Assembly: GCF_030160075.1 (NCBI RefSeq)
Contig: NZ_BSNQ01000003.1
Span: 2,148,383-2,212,382, forward strand
Reading direction: 5' to 3'
DNA length: 64,000 nt
DNA from: Dyella lipolytica
GTDB taxonomy: Bacteria; Pseudomonadota; Gammaproteobacteria; Xanthomonadales; Rhodanobacteraceae
Made by a program: the position numbers and the translations under genes. Below the pieces are notes generated by a model. The model saw nothing but the letters and a program-made list of their open reading frames with translations, was not told where the DNA came from and made no database searches. This document shows positions 26,377-35,707 of the stretch, piece by piece (position 1 is the stretch's first letter; each line of letters opens with the position of its first letter).

Positions 26377-27867
26377 ATGCACCCTTCCACATCTATCTCT
26401 TCTCGGCATTCGCGCAGATCACTGCGCGTGATCGTCGTGGCGATGCTGGTCACTGCTCTCGCCGCATGCGTGAATTATCGCGGTATTCGTAGTGACAGCC
26501 ATCCGGCGTCGATCGACGATTACTCGGCGGCTGTGAGCATCCCGACACAAGGCGGTGCGTGGCCGGCGATGGATTGGTCCGAACGATTCGGCGATCCGCA
26601 GCTTACCGCGCTGATCAACGAGGCCGTCGCCAACAGCCCTACCCTCGCGGAAGCCAAGGCGCGGGTCGAAAAAGCGTCGGCGTATACGGAACAGGCGCAC
26701 GCTGCGATAGGGCCGAAAGCGGACGTCAAGTACGCCTTCACGCGTGAGCATCTCAGTGGCAACACATATCTTCCACCTCCGGTCGGTAATAGCTGGCAGA
26801 GCGAAAACTCGCTGACGTTGGGCGCGTCCTATGAGCTGGATCTCTGGGGCAAGAACCATGAAGCGCTGCGTTCGGCGATCTCCGAGCGTAAAGCCGCCGA
26901 GGCCGAGGAGCAGCAGGCACGGCTTATTCTCTCGACGTCGGTCGCTCATGCGTACGTGCATCTCGCCTTGTTGTATGCCTTGCGCGATGTGGCCCAGAAC
27001 GAGGTGGCCAGCCGCACGTCGATTGGTTCGCTGACGCAGGCGCGCGTGCAAACGGGGCTCGACAATGAAGTCGAAAGCCGCACCGTGGATGTGACCATCA
27101 ACGCCACCCAGACCGATGTCTCGGAACTGGATGGAAAGATCGCAACCACGCGGTACCAACTCGCCGCGTTGCTCGGCAAAGGACCGGATCGCGGTCTGCA
27201 GATCACCCGCCCGGTGTTGCTCGATGCATCCGATGACGCCTTGCCGAGTAGCCTGCCGGCCGACTTGCTGTCGCGCCGCCCGGACGTGGTTGCTGCGCAT
27301 TGGCGCATCGATGCGACGGGGCATGACGTGAAAGTCGCCAAGGCCGATTTCTTCCCGGACATCAATCTGGTCGCTGCATTCGGCTACGACGCGTTCGGTT
27401 GGGGGCATCTGTTCGATGCCAGCAGTCGGCAAGTTCAGGCTGGCCCAGCGATTCATCTGCCGCTGTTCGACGGTGGCGCGCTACGCGCCCAGTTGAAAGA
27501 TCGCTATGCCGACTATGACCAGGCGGTTGCCGCTTACGATCAAACGTTGGTTGGCGCTTTGAACGAAGTCGCGACGCAAGTGGCCGCGATCCGTGCCGTC
27601 GAGCAGCAGCAGACCACCGCACAGCGCGCCTACGACGCCAGTCGGCGGGCCTACGACCTGGAAATCATCCGCTACAAGGCCGGACTCGATCCGCAACTGC
27701 AGGTGCTGTCGGCCGACGTTGCACGGCTCGAGCAGAGCCAACGTATTGCGACGCTGCGCATGCAACGACTGGATGCGCAGATTGCGCTGATCCAGTCACT
27801 AGGTGGTGGCTACACGACGTCGTCGAACGATGTCGCCGCCATCAACCGCGTGGCAGCGTCGCCCTGA
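26377..27867 (+). CDS. outer-membrane efflux lipoprotein (NodT/OprM-like)
   Basis: A 496-residue outer-membrane factor. The signal peptide ends in a lipobox (ALAAC, with cysteine near residue 30), then NYRGIRSD. Paired helical repeats follow, with the PTLAEAKARVEKASAYTEQA and YELDLWGKN blocks typical of the NodT family. The start at 26377 has GAGG upstream and gives a compact signal peptide; ATGs at 26281 and 26350 would extend it into the MarR gene end. It supplies the outer-membrane channel for the pump encoded by the next two genes. Confidence 0.9.
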   Translation: MHPSTSISSRHSRRSLRVIVVAMLVTALAACVNYRGIRSDSHPASIDDYSAAVSIPTQGGAWPAMDWSERFGDPQLTALINEAVANSPTLAEAKARVEKASAYTEQAHAAIGPKADVKYAFTREHLSGNTYLPPPVGNSWQSENSLTLGASYELDLWGKNHEALRSAISERKAAEAEEQQARLILSTSVAHAYVHLALLYALRDVAQNEVASRTSIGSLTQARVQTGLDNEVESRTVDVTINATQTDVSELDGKIATTRYQLAALLGKGPDRGLQITRPVLLDASDDALPSSLPADLLSRRPDVVAAHWRIDATGHDVKVAKADFFPDINLVAAFGYDAFGWGHLFDASSRQVQAGPAIHLPLFDGGALRAQLKDRYADYDQAVAAYDQTLVGALNEVATQVAAIRAVEQQQTTAQRAYDASRRAYDLEIIRYKAGLDPQLQVLSADVARLEQSQRIATLRMQRLDAQIALIQSLGGGYTTSSNDVAAINRVAASP

Positions 27868-27938
27868 TTGAACCATGCAGCCTGACATCGCGAACACACC
27901 TTTCCCCACTCATTCCTCACATTCCCCCGGAATTAGCC

Positions 27939-29177
27939 ATGAACGCTCAAGCCTCATCGAACCCCACCGACGGTGGCGATCTAACCGGTCGAGGTCGCCG
28001 CCGCCGTGTCCTCACCCTTATCACCCTCGGTGTTGCCGTCATCGCGGCGGCAGCTGTTGCTTACTATTTGACGGTCGCCCGCTACTACGAGTCGACGGAC
28101 GATGCTTACGTTAACGGCAACGTCGTGCAGGTAACCCCGCAAGTCGTCGGTACGGTCATCGCTGTCAACGCGGACAACACGCAAACCATCAAGCAGGGCG
28201 AACCTCTGGTGAAACTGGACCCGGCCGATGCCCGGATCGCCCTGCAGCAGTCTGAAGCGACGCTGGCGCAGACGGTGCGTCAGGTGCATACGTTGTATGT
28301 CGATAACCTGCAGTTCCGCGCTGTGCTCAATCAGCGCAAATCGGATCTGGCCCGCGCGCAGGAAGACTATCGCCGTCGCCTCGATATTGCCCAATCGGGC
28401 GCGGTGTCGACCGAAGAGATCACACACGCCCGCGATACGTTGACCGAAGCGCAGGCCGCCTACGATGCCGCCGAGCAACGTCTAGCATCGAATCAGGCGC
28501 TGACATGGAATGTCTCGATCGCCGATCACCCCGATGTGATGGCCGCCGCGGCGCACGTGCGTGATGCGTATCTTGCCTACGCACGCAATACCTTGCCGGC
28601 ACCGGTGACGGGTTACGTGGCGCAACGTGTCGTACAGGTGGGTCAGCGCGTGGCGCCGGGCACGCCGCTGATGGCGGTGGTGCCGCTCAATGAAATCTGG
28701 GTCGATGCCAACTTCAAGGAAGTGCAGCTGGAGCATATGCGCATCGGTCAACCCGTGGCGCTGCATGCCGACGTCTATGGTTCCTCGGTCACGTATCACG
28801 GCCATGTGGTCGGCTTCTCGGCAGGTACCGGCTCGGCGTTTGCTCTGTTGCCGGCGCAAAACGCTACCGGTAACTGGATCAAGATCGTGCAGCGTTTGCC
28901 CGTGCGCATTGCGCTGGACCCCAACGAATTGCAGGCACACCCGTTGCGCATTGGCCTGTCGGTGATCGCCGAGGTCGATTTGCACGACCAGAAGGGTGCA
29001 ACGTTGGAGAACGCGCCTAATACCGTCTATCAGACTCCGGTGTTCAAGGACTATGGCGCCGAGGCCAACGGCGAGATCGCACAGATCATCGTGCAGAACG
29101 CTGGTGGCGACACCGCGCAGGTGGCCGCAGCGTCTCGCACCTTGCGCGATACATCTAGCGTTGCCATCGCGCGCTGA
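27939..29177 (+). CDS. HlyD-family membrane fusion protein (EmrA-like)
   Basis: A 412-residue periplasmic adaptor with one N-terminal membrane helix (about residues 24-46). The signature YYESTDDAYVNGNVVQVTPQVVGTV is typical of EmrA-type adaptors. A coiled-coil hairpin spans about residues 95-190, and a lipoyl/barrel part follows (APVTGYVAQRVVQVGQRVAPGTPLMAVVPLNEIWV). It bridges the inner-membrane pump and the outer-membrane factor. It lies 71 bases after the latter and 11 before the transporter gene. Confidence 0.92.
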   Translation: MNAQASSNPTDGGDLTGRGRRRRVLTLITLGVAVIAAAAVAYYLTVARYYESTDDAYVNGNVVQVTPQVVGTVIAVNADNTQTIKQGEPLVKLDPADARIALQQSEATLAQTVRQVHTLYVDNLQFRAVLNQRKSDLARAQEDYRRRLDIAQSGAVSTEEITHARDTLTEAQAAYDAAEQRLASNQALTWNVSIADHPDVMAAAAHVRDAYLAYARNTLPAPVTGYVAQRVVQVGQRVAPGTPLMAVVPLNEIWVDANFKEVQLEHMRIGQPVALHADVYGSSVTYHGHVVGFSAGTGSAFALLPAQNATGNWIKIVQRLPVRIALDPNELQAHPLRIGLSVIAEVDLHDQKGATLENAPNTVYQTPVFKDYGAEANGEIAQIIVQNAGGDTAQVAAASRTLRDTSSVAIAR

Positions 29178-29188
29178 GGAGTGTCGCC

Positions 29189-30751
29189 ATGAGCGAGACA
29201 CACATCGACCATCCACCCTTATCGGGCGCAAAGCTTGCCATCGGCACGATTGCCGTGTCGTTGGCGACGTTCATGAACGTGTTGGATACGTCGATCGCCA
29301 ACGTTTCGATTCCCACGATTTCCGGCAATCTCGGCGTTTCCTCGGACCAAGGCACCTGGGTGATTACCTCCTTTGCAGTGTCCAACGCCATCGCGTTGCC
29401 ATTGACCGGATGGTTGTCGCAGCGCGTAGGACAGGTTCGGCTTTTCATTAGCGCCACGGTGCTGTTCGTCATCGCGTCGTGGCTATGCGGTATTGCGCCG
29501 ACCTTGCCGGTTCTTTTGTTGGCGCGTGTACTGCAGGGCGCAGTAGCGGGCCCGATGATCCCGCTGTCGCAGTCTCTGTTGCTGGCGGCTTTCCCACGCG
29601 CCAAGGCGCCCGTGGCGTTGGCGTTGTGGTCAATGACAACACTGACGGCTCCGGTGGCCGGACCGATTCTCGGTGGTTGGATTTCCGACAACTACACGTG
29701 GCCGTGGATTTTCTACGTCAATATTCCGGTGGGCATCCTTGCCATCGCCGGTACGTGGCTGATCTTCCGCGATCGGGAATCGGTCACGCACAAGCTGCCG
29801 ATCGACAAGCTCGGCCTCGTGCTTTTGGTCATTTGGGTCGGCGCATTGCAGATCATGCTGGACAAGGGCAAGGATCTGGACTGGTTCAACTCGCCCGTGG
29901 TTATCGCTTTGGCTGCCACCTCCGCGATCGCATTCGTGTACTTCGTAGCGTGGGAGTTGACCGATCGTCATCCGATCGTCGACCTCAGTCTGTTCAAGCT
30001 GCGTAGTTTCAGCGCAGGCACGATTGCGTTATCGGTAGCCTATGGTCTGTACTTTGCCAACATCGTGTTACTGCCGTTGTGGCTGCAGACAGACGTCGGC
30101 TATCGCGCAACAGACGCGGGCTTGGTGTTGGCACCTGCGGGGCTGGTGGCCGTCGCACTTACACCGTTTACGGGTAAGTTGGTGGGACGCATCGATCCAC
30201 GCCTGATTGCATCCGTATCACTGCTGGCATTCGCCGCCTGTTTCTTCTGGCGCGCCAATTACACCAGCGACGTGGATACTAGATCGCTGATGATACCCAC
30301 CCTGATACAGGGGATTGGTCTGGCGACGTTCTTTGTACCCTTGCTAGGTATCACCTTGTCAGGCCTGCCGGCGTCGCGCATCGCAGCCGCGTCGGGTTTG
30401 TCCAACTTCCTGCGCATTCTGTGCGGCGGTATCGGCACGTCGATTTTCCAGACTGCCTGGGACCACCGTTCCATTCGTCATCACGCGCAGCTCAATGAAG
30501 TGACGACCAGCTACAACCCCGCATTTCAGCAATTCACGAGTCAGGTGCAGAGAATCGGCGTTGACCACCAGCAGGCCTACGGCGTGTTCAATCGCGTCAT
30601 GGATCAACAGGCGGCACTGCTGGGCGTGGATGATCTTTTCTACATCTCGGGTATTCTGTTCGTCGCGCTTATCGCGCTGATTTGGATTGCGAAAAGGCCG
30701 GGGCATGGCGGTGGTGGCGATGCATCCGCTGCGGCATCGGGCGCCCATTAG
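29189..30751 (+). CDS. DHA2-family MFS multidrug transporter (EmrB/QacA-like)
   Basis: A 520-residue protein with about fourteen predicted helices, the DHA2 class of drug:proton antiporters. Motifs include LATFMNVLDTSIANVSIPTI in helix 1, GWLSQRVGQVRLF (motif A) and APVAGPILGGWISDNYTWPW (motif C). With the adaptor and outer-membrane factor it forms a tripartite pump for hydrophobic toxins; the substrate is not known. The gene ends close to a strong hairpin shared with the convergent SDR gene. Confidence 0.92.
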   Translation: MSETHIDHPPLSGAKLAIGTIAVSLATFMNVLDTSIANVSIPTISGNLGVSSDQGTWVITSFAVSNAIALPLTGWLSQRVGQVRLFISATVLFVIASWLCGIAPTLPVLLLARVLQGAVAGPMIPLSQSLLLAAFPRAKAPVALALWSMTTLTAPVAGPILGGWISDNYTWPWIFYVNIPVGILAIAGTWLIFRDRESVTHKLPIDKLGLVLLVIWVGALQIMLDKGKDLDWFNSPVVIALAATSAIAFVYFVAWELTDRHPIVDLSLFKLRSFSAGTIALSVAYGLYFANIVLLPLWLQTDVGYRATDAGLVLAPAGLVAVALTPFTGKLVGRIDPRLIASVSLLAFAACFFWRANYTSDVDTRSLMIPTLIQGIGLATFFVPLLGITLSGLPASRIAAASGLSNFLRILCGGIGTSIFQTAWDHRSIRHHAQLNEVTTSYNPAFQQFTSQVQRIGVDHQQAYGVFNRVMDQQAALLGVDDLFYISGILFVALIALIWIAKRPGHGGGGDASAAASGAH

Positions 30752-30789
30752 TTTTCGTGGCGGCAGTTCGCTGTGCTTCGGCGAATGAC

Positions 30790-30824
30790 ACGCAAGGCGG
30801 CATGGAGTCCATGCCGCCTTGCGT
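30790..30824. terminator. perfect 16-bp hairpin between convergent genes
   Basis: ACGCAAGGCGGCATGG pairs exactly with its complement around a three-base loop. It lies between the convergent MFS transporter and SDR genes, 39 bases after one stop and 22 before the other. No T-tract follows, but the strength and place suggest a bidirectional transcription barrier. Confidence 0.6.
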
Positions 30825-30845
30825 TGACTTGAGTTGATGCCGATC

Positions 30846-31757
30846 TCAGTCGGCGGAATGTGCCACCTCGCTTGGGTGCAGCAAGTCTTCCAACCCAATG
30901 CGCCGAAACATCTCCGCACGAACACGATCGGCGACACCGTTGACGATCTCGCAACCGTCCTGTGATGGGTCGATATGCATGCGAAACGGGCGTTTGCCGA
31001 ATGGCGTGTCTACGACATGCACGATCGCGTCCGCCACGGCACCCACGTCAGCGTCGGCGGGTTCCAGCGAAGCGAGACCCTTGAGGCTCTGTTCCGGAAG
31101 GCCGGCATAAGGACCCTGATCGTATTCGGCAGCGCGGGCTTTATCGGCGGGAGAGCCCGAATGGACGAAATGATTGGTGCCCTTGGTAAACGCACCCGGC
31201 ACGATGACCGAGGTTTCGATGCCCCAGCGGGATAGCTCGCTGGCGTAGCTGACGGCGAGCGAATCCATCGCCGCCTTTGCGGCAAAGTACGGCGAAAGAT
31301 AAGGCGGCGTGCCGCCACGCGCACTGCTGCTGGAAACCCAGATCACCAATCCGCGACCCTGTTTGCGCAGCTGCGGAAGCGCGGCACGATTGACGCGCTG
31401 CGTGCTCAGCACGTTGATGTCGTAGAGCTGGGCGAATTGCTCTGGCGTAAAAGCCTCGGCGGGACCGAACGACATGTGGCCGGCGTTGTGGATGATCACA
31501 TCGAGCCTTCCGTGCGCCGCAATGATCTCCTGGATGCCCGTTTCGCAGGAGGCCTCCGAGGCGACATCCAGCTCGACCGCACGCAGGTCGACAGCATGCT
31601 CGGCCGCGTACTGTTGCACAGCGGCAACCTGGGGTGCATTGCGGCCGGTGGTTTCACGCATGCTGGCGTAGACGGTGTGGCCGGCATGGGCAAGAGCCCG
31701 TGCGGCAAGCGCACCAAAGCCACTGGATGCACCGGTGATGACGATGACTTGTTTCAT
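30846..31757 (-). CDS. short-chain dehydrogenase/reductase (classical SDR)
   Basis: A 303-residue SDR. The cofactor motif is TGASSGFG (glycines near residues 8-14), NAG lies in IIHNAGHMSF, and the active site has serine in WVSSSSARGG and Y-x3-K in YFAAKAA. A C-terminal extension beyond 250 residues (HPSEVAHSAD end) is longer than usual. The start at 31757 follows AAGGAA. It lies 65 bases after the second SDR gene in the same direction. The substrate is unknown. Confidence 0.88.
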   Translation of the reverse strand: MKQVIVITGASSGFGALAARALAHAGHTVYASMRETTGRNAPQVAAVQQYAAEHAVDLRAVELDVASEASCETGIQEIIAAHGRLDVIIHNAGHMSFGPAEAFTPEQFAQLYDINVLSTQRVNRAALPQLRKQGRGLVIWVSSSSARGGTPPYLSPYFAAKAAMDSLAVSYASELSRWGIETSVIVPGAFTKGTNHFVHSGSPADKARAAEYDQGPYAGLPEQSLKGLASLEPADADVGAVADAIVHVVDTPFGKRPFRMHIDPSQDGCEIVNGVADRVRAEMFRRIGLEDLLHPSEVAHSAD

Positions 31758-31822
31758 GATACGGATTCCTTGCATTGAGAGTTGGAAAATACGCGACGGT
31801 TTGCGCTGATGTCCGCGTGTGA

Positions 31823-32563
31823 TCAGATGATTCCGCCGTTGGCGCGCAACACTTGGCCGTTGACCCAGCTGCCGTCCGGACCGGCCAGGAAGGCGACGGT
31901 ATTGGCGATATCCTCCGGCTGCCCCAACCGCTCCAAAGGAGCCAGCTTGGCGAGGCGCTCGACCATTTCCTGCGGCTTGCCTTTAAGGAACAAATCCGTG
32001 GCAGTCGGACCCGGCGCAACGGAGTTGACGGTGATATCGCGTCCACGCAACTCCTTGGCAAACACACTCGTCATCGCTTCGACACCGGCCTTGGTGGCGG
32101 CATACACCGCATAGGTCGGCTGCAACAGCGCGACGACGCTCGAGGAGAAATTGATGATGCGGCCACCTGCGCGCAAACGCGCCGCCGCTTCGCGCAATGT
32201 GTTGAACGTACCTTTCAGATTGACGGCTATCTGGCGATCGAACGAGGCATCGTCGGCATCGGCAATGCTGGCGAGGCTCATAATTCCGGCGTTGTTGACC
32301 AGCACATCCACGCCACCGAAAGCGGTTTCCGCAGCATCGAACAATCGACGCACATCCGCGGCATCACTGACATCCGCTTTTGCTGCCAGTGCATGGCCGC
32401 CAGCCTGTTCGATCGTGCGCACTAAGGCTTCGGCCGGTGCGGCGTTTTCCGCGTAATTGACGATGACGGTGAAACCGTCGCCCGCCAGACGTTGTGCGAT
32501 GGCGGCGCCGATGCCACGCGAAGCGCCAGTTACCAGGGCGACTTTCTGAGTTTGCTTGTTCAT
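31823..32563 (-). CDS. short-chain dehydrogenase/reductase (FabG-like)
   Basis: A 246-residue classical SDR with TGASRGIG, NNAGIMSL, the catalytic serine in INFSSSVV and Y-x3-K in YAATKAG. The ARLRAGGRIINFSS segment and C-terminal GSWVNGQVLRANGGII are typical of FabG-like oxidoreductases found beside LysR regulators. GGAG stands about ten bases ahead of the ATG at 32563. It is divergent from the LysR gene, its probable regulator. Confidence 0.9.
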   Translation of the reverse strand: MNKQTQKVALVTGASRGIGAAIAQRLAGDGFTVIVNYAENAAPAEALVRTIEQAGGHALAAKADVSDAADVRRLFDAAETAFGGVDVLVNNAGIMSLASIADADDASFDRQIAVNLKGTFNTLREAAARLRAGGRIINFSSSVVALLQPTYAVYAATKAGVEAMTSVFAKELRGRDITVNSVAPGPTATDLFLKGKPQEMVERLAKLAPLERLGQPEDIANTVAFLAGPDGSWVNGQVLRANGGII

Positions 32564-32619
32564 GAGTTTTCTCCAGGACCAGCACCGTGCCGGCTTGGAA
32601 GAACTCTAGGCTTTCTAAA

Positions 32620-32648
32620 TGAGTAAATAATCAGTGCTAATCTGGCAA
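32620..32648 (-). promoter_or_regulatory. candidate sigma-70 promoter of the SDR gene
   Basis: Read on the minus strand, TTGCCA and TACTCA are separated by 17 bases, in the 118-base gap between the divergent SDR and LysR genes. The -35 is a good match and the -10 only fair. An AT-rich stretch at the spacer could also bind the LysR protein. Confidence 0.35.
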
Positions 32649-32681
32649 CAGAATTCTCCATGAGCGAACAATGAGGCTGAT

Positions 32682-33587
32682 ATGGACCGCCTGGACGTCA
32701 TGCGTTTATTCACCCGGATCGTCGAGCGGCATAGCTTCACCCTGGCCGCCCAGGATCTTGAATGGCCTCGCTCAACGGCCACGCAGGTCATCCAGGATCT
32801 GGAAAAGCGGCTAGGCGTGCGACTGCTGCAGCGGACCACCCGCCATGTAAAAGCCACGCTGGACGGCGAAGCGTATTACCGCCGGTGCGTAACCATTCTG
32901 GGCGAGGTCGAAGATGCCGAGGCGGCCTTCAGCGACGCCAAGCCACGGGGTCTATTGCGGATCGATGTGCATGGCACGCTAACGCGTCACTTCGTGCTGC
33001 CGGCACTCCCCGCTTTTCTTGCCAAGTATCCGGACCTTCAACTTCATATCGGCGAAGGGGATCGGCTTGTCGATCTGGTGCGTGAAGGCATCGATTGCGT
33101 ATTGCGCGTCGGTGACCTGCAGGACAGCGCGATGATCGGACGACGCGTTGCCCTGCTCGAAGAAGTGACCTGCGCCAGTCCTGCCTATATGGCGCATCAC
33201 GGCACCCCTGTCAGCGTCGACGATCTCGCGGGACACGTCAGCATCGGTTTCATGTCTTCAGCCAGTGGTATGGCATTGCCGCTTGAATTCACCGTCAACG
33301 GCGAGCTGCGAAACGTCAACTTGCACTCGACAGTGACCGTGACCAGCGCGGAAACCTACGTCGCAGCGGCCAAGCTCGGACTCGGATTGATCCAGGTACC
33401 TCGATACCACGTTCAAGCAGACCTGGCTGCGGGAACACTGGTATCTGTCCTTCCCGATTTTCCACCCTCGCCGACGCCGGTATCGCTGCTTTATCCGCAT
33501 AGTCGACAACTCTCACCGCGTGTCCGCGTCTTTATCGACTGGGTGACGCAAGCATTGGCCCCTTCACGTCAAGACATCCAGCACTAA
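32682..33587 (+). CDS. LysR-family transcriptional regulator
   Basis: A 301-residue regulator. The N-terminal helix-turn-helix is MDRLDVMRLFTRIVERHSFT followed by AAQDLEWPRSTATQVIQDLE, with LLQRTTRHVKAT closing the wing. The C-terminal effector domain starts near residue 90. It is divergent from the FabG-like gene and precedes an epimerase-like gene in its own direction, the usual layout for a regulator of adjacent redox enzymes. Confidence 0.92.
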   Translation: MDRLDVMRLFTRIVERHSFTLAAQDLEWPRSTATQVIQDLEKRLGVRLLQRTTRHVKATLDGEAYYRRCVTILGEVEDAEAAFSDAKPRGLLRIDVHGTLTRHFVLPALPAFLAKYPDLQLHIGEGDRLVDLVREGIDCVLRVGDLQDSAMIGRRVALLEEVTCASPAYMAHHGTPVSVDDLAGHVSIGFMSSASGMALPLEFTVNGELRNVNLHSTVTVTSAETYVAAAKLGLGLIQVPRYHVQADLAAGTLVSVLPDFPPSPTPVSLLYPHSRQLSPRVRVFIDWVTQALAPSRQDIQH

Positions 33588-33631
33588 TCTCGTGGATATC
33601 CTGCAGCCACGCATCAACTCGGAGAAATGCC

Positions 33632-34624
33632 ATGCGAATGGCAGTCATAGGCGCATCGGGATTGCTTGGACGCCATACTGTTCAAGCGGCATTGACGGCC
33701 GGACATGAAGTCGTGGCTATCGGTCGCAGCAAGACGTCTTTGATGGCGATCGAACAGCCGAATGTCGCGCTGCGTATTTCGGACATGGGTGACGCGGCGT
33801 CGCTTCGCGCCGCGCTAGAAAACGTTAACGCCGTGATTAACTGCGCTGGCTACTACCCAACCGTGCCACGCCCTTGGCAGGAAGAAGTCGATGCCGCTTT
33901 GCGCGGGATGAAGACGTTTTACGAGGTGTGCGAATCGCTGCCACTGACCAAAGTGGTCTACGTTGGCGCCGCCATCGCACTTCCAAGAGACCCCTCAGGC
34001 AGACCCGGTACCGAAGCGCTCGATTACGCTGAGCCTCCGAGCCATCACAGCCCGTATCTGCAAGTGAAGTGGGCGCTGGATAAGCAGGCGCGCGAAGCAG
34101 CGATGCGAGGTTTGCCAGTCTCCATCGGTATTCCGACGATGAGTTTTGGCGAATACGACGTGGGTAAGACGACAGGTCGCCTCATTCTTGAGATGGCCAA
34201 TAACACCCTGCCCGGCTTTGTCGAGGGTCGTCGCAATGTGATCTACGCTGGCGACGCTGGTCGCGGCCTCGTGCGAGTCGCGGAAGACGGCGCGGTTGGC
34301 GAACGCTATTTGCTTGCCGGTGAGAATCTCACCATGTCCGAGCTGATGGCCAAGATCTCAAAGCTCACGGGTACGGCGATGCCGAAGCGTATTCCTTTGC
34401 CCGTTGCGCGCCTCATCAGCAGTATCCAATCGGCGCGTTACAAGTTCCTCAGCGGCCCGGAACCGACCGTCAGTGAAAGCGCCATCGCGGTGATGGCGTC
34501 TGGCCAATTCATCAGCGGCGAGAAAGCAAAGCGCACTCTCAACTTTGCCTCGCAGGTGAACGTCGATGAAGCGATCGAGCGCACGCTCGCTTGGTTCAAG
34601 AAGCTTGGCCTCGTGACGCGATAG
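33632..34624 (+). CDS. NAD(P)-binding epimerase/dehydratase-like (extended SDR) protein
   Basis: A 330-residue protein with the N-terminal dinucleotide site VIGASGLLGRHTVQAAL (GxxGxxG) and an extended-SDR layout. The active-site area reads VVYVGAAIALPRDP, and Y-x3-K appears as YLQVK. IPTMSFGEYDVG and the AGDAGRGLVRVAE block resemble dihydroflavonol reductase-like and nucleotide-sugar epimerase-like proteins. GGAGA lies just upstream. It is 44 bases after the LysR gene; the substrate is unknown. Confidence 0.82.
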   Translation: MRMAVIGASGLLGRHTVQAALTAGHEVVAIGRSKTSLMAIEQPNVALRISDMGDAASLRAALENVNAVINCAGYYPTVPRPWQEEVDAALRGMKTFYEVCESLPLTKVVYVGAAIALPRDPSGRPGTEALDYAEPPSHHSPYLQVKWALDKQAREAAMRGLPVSIGIPTMSFGEYDVGKTTGRLILEMANNTLPGFVEGRRNVIYAGDAGRGLVRVAEDGAVGERYLLAGENLTMSELMAKISKLTGTAMPKRIPLPVARLISSIQSARYKFLSGPEPTVSESAIAVMASGQFISGEKAKRTLNFASQVNVDEAIERTLAWFKKLGLVTR

Positions 34625-34745
34625 CCATTGCGGCTTTCCCTCCTTCATCCCTCGGCAGGTTTCATGCGGGCTGTTCCCCACTGGTTACTACTGTTGCGGG
34701 CTCTCATTTGAAATTGACCGTTCGTCAGCGCAGAACGAACGACAC

Positions 34746-34780
34746 AAAAAAACCCGCACAGCCTGATGCCGTGCGGGTTT
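34746..34780 (-). terminator. rho-independent terminator of the queC/tRNA-Lys unit
   Basis: On the minus strand a hairpin with 7-bp GC-rich stem (CCCGCAC with GTGCGGG, extended by A-T pairs) is followed by seven T residues. It begins six bases after the tRNA 3' end and is a classic intrinsic terminator. Confidence 0.85.
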
Positions 34781-34785
34781 CGAAT

Positions 34786-34861
34786 TGGTGGGTCGTCCGA
34801 GATTCGAACTCGGGACCAATAGATTAAAAGTCTACTGCTCTACCGACTGAGCTAACGACCC
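34786..34861 (-). tRNA. tRNA-Lys (anticodon TTT)
   Basis: A complete 76-base cloverleaf on the minus strand with GGGTCGT/ACGACCC acceptor pairing, D-arm AGCTCAGTCGGTAGAGC, anticodon loop around TTT, T-arm with GTTCGAAT, and an encoded CCA end. It lies 53 bases after queC and is followed by a strong terminator. Confidence 0.97.
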
Positions 34862-34914
34862 GGTAAAAAGTTAGTCGGTAATTTTATTGCCTTGCCGCCT
34901 GCGACACAAGCTAA

Positions 34915-35595
34915 TCAGGCGTATCGGGTGGGATCGGGCAGTCCAGCGTCGCGGAAACCCTGCGCGCGAAGGCGGCAGGCGTCGCAATGGCCGCAGGCGC
35001 GGCCTTCGGCGTCGGCCTGGTAGCAACTGACGGTGGCAGCGAAATCGATGCCCAGGCGTTGGCCTTCACGTGCGATATCGGCCTTGCTCATGGCCATCAG
35101 CGGCGCATGGATGCGGATGCTGGCGCCTTCGACTCCCGCCTTGGTGGCCACGTTGGCGAGACGCTCGAACGTTTCGATGAAGGCGGGGCGGCAATCGGGG
35201 TAACCGGAGTAGTCCACCGCATTGACACCGCACCAGATATCGGTGGAACCCAGCACTTCGGCCCAACCCAGCGCTATCGACAGCATGATGGTGTTGCGGG
35301 CGGGTACGTAAGTAACAGGAATGCCTTCACCGCCCTCTTCCGGTACGTCGATATCGGCGGTAAGCGCGGAACCGCCGATGCTGCGCAGATCGACGTGCAC
35401 CGTTTTGTGTTCGACGGCACCGAGCATGTGCGCCACGCGTGCCGCGGCTTCGAGTTCGGAACTGTGCCGCTGGCCGTAAGCCACGCTCAGCGCGTGGATC
35501 TGATAACCCTGCTGACGAGCGATGGCGAGTGTGACGGCCGAATCCATACCTCCGGAAACGAGGATGACGGCCTTGCGGGGAGTGGGTCCTGACAT
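34915..35595 (-). CDS. queC: 7-cyano-7-deazaguanine synthase
   Basis: A 226-residue ATP-dependent enzyme that converts 7-carboxy-7-deazaguanine and ammonia to preQ0 in queuosine synthesis. The PP-loop [13 protein letters not shown] lies near the N-terminus and the zinc site is C-x8-C-x2-C-x2-C ([17 protein letters not shown]). YVPARNT and [15 protein letters not shown] are QueC signatures. It follows queE by 112 bases and precedes tRNA-Lys, all on the minus strand. Confidence 0.96.
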   Translation of the reverse strand: MSGPTPRKAVILVSGGMDSAVTLAIARQQGYQIHALSVAYGQRHSSELEAAARVAHMLGAVEHKTVHVDLRSIGGSALTADIDVPEEGGEGIPVTYVPARNTIMLSIALGWAEVLGSTDIWCGVNAVDYSGYPDCRPAFIETFERLANVATKAGVEGASIRIHAPLMAMSKADIAREGQRLGIDFAATVSCYQADAEGRACGHCDACRLRAQGFRDAGLPDPTRYA

Positions 35596-35707
35596 AAATA
35601 GATTCCAACGTGCTGAAACAACCGGTCACCGGTTGGGAAACGCTAACGGCGACACAGGCCGATGCGCATGAAACGTGTGCCCTCCCCTGCGTGCAGGGAA
35701 AGATCGA

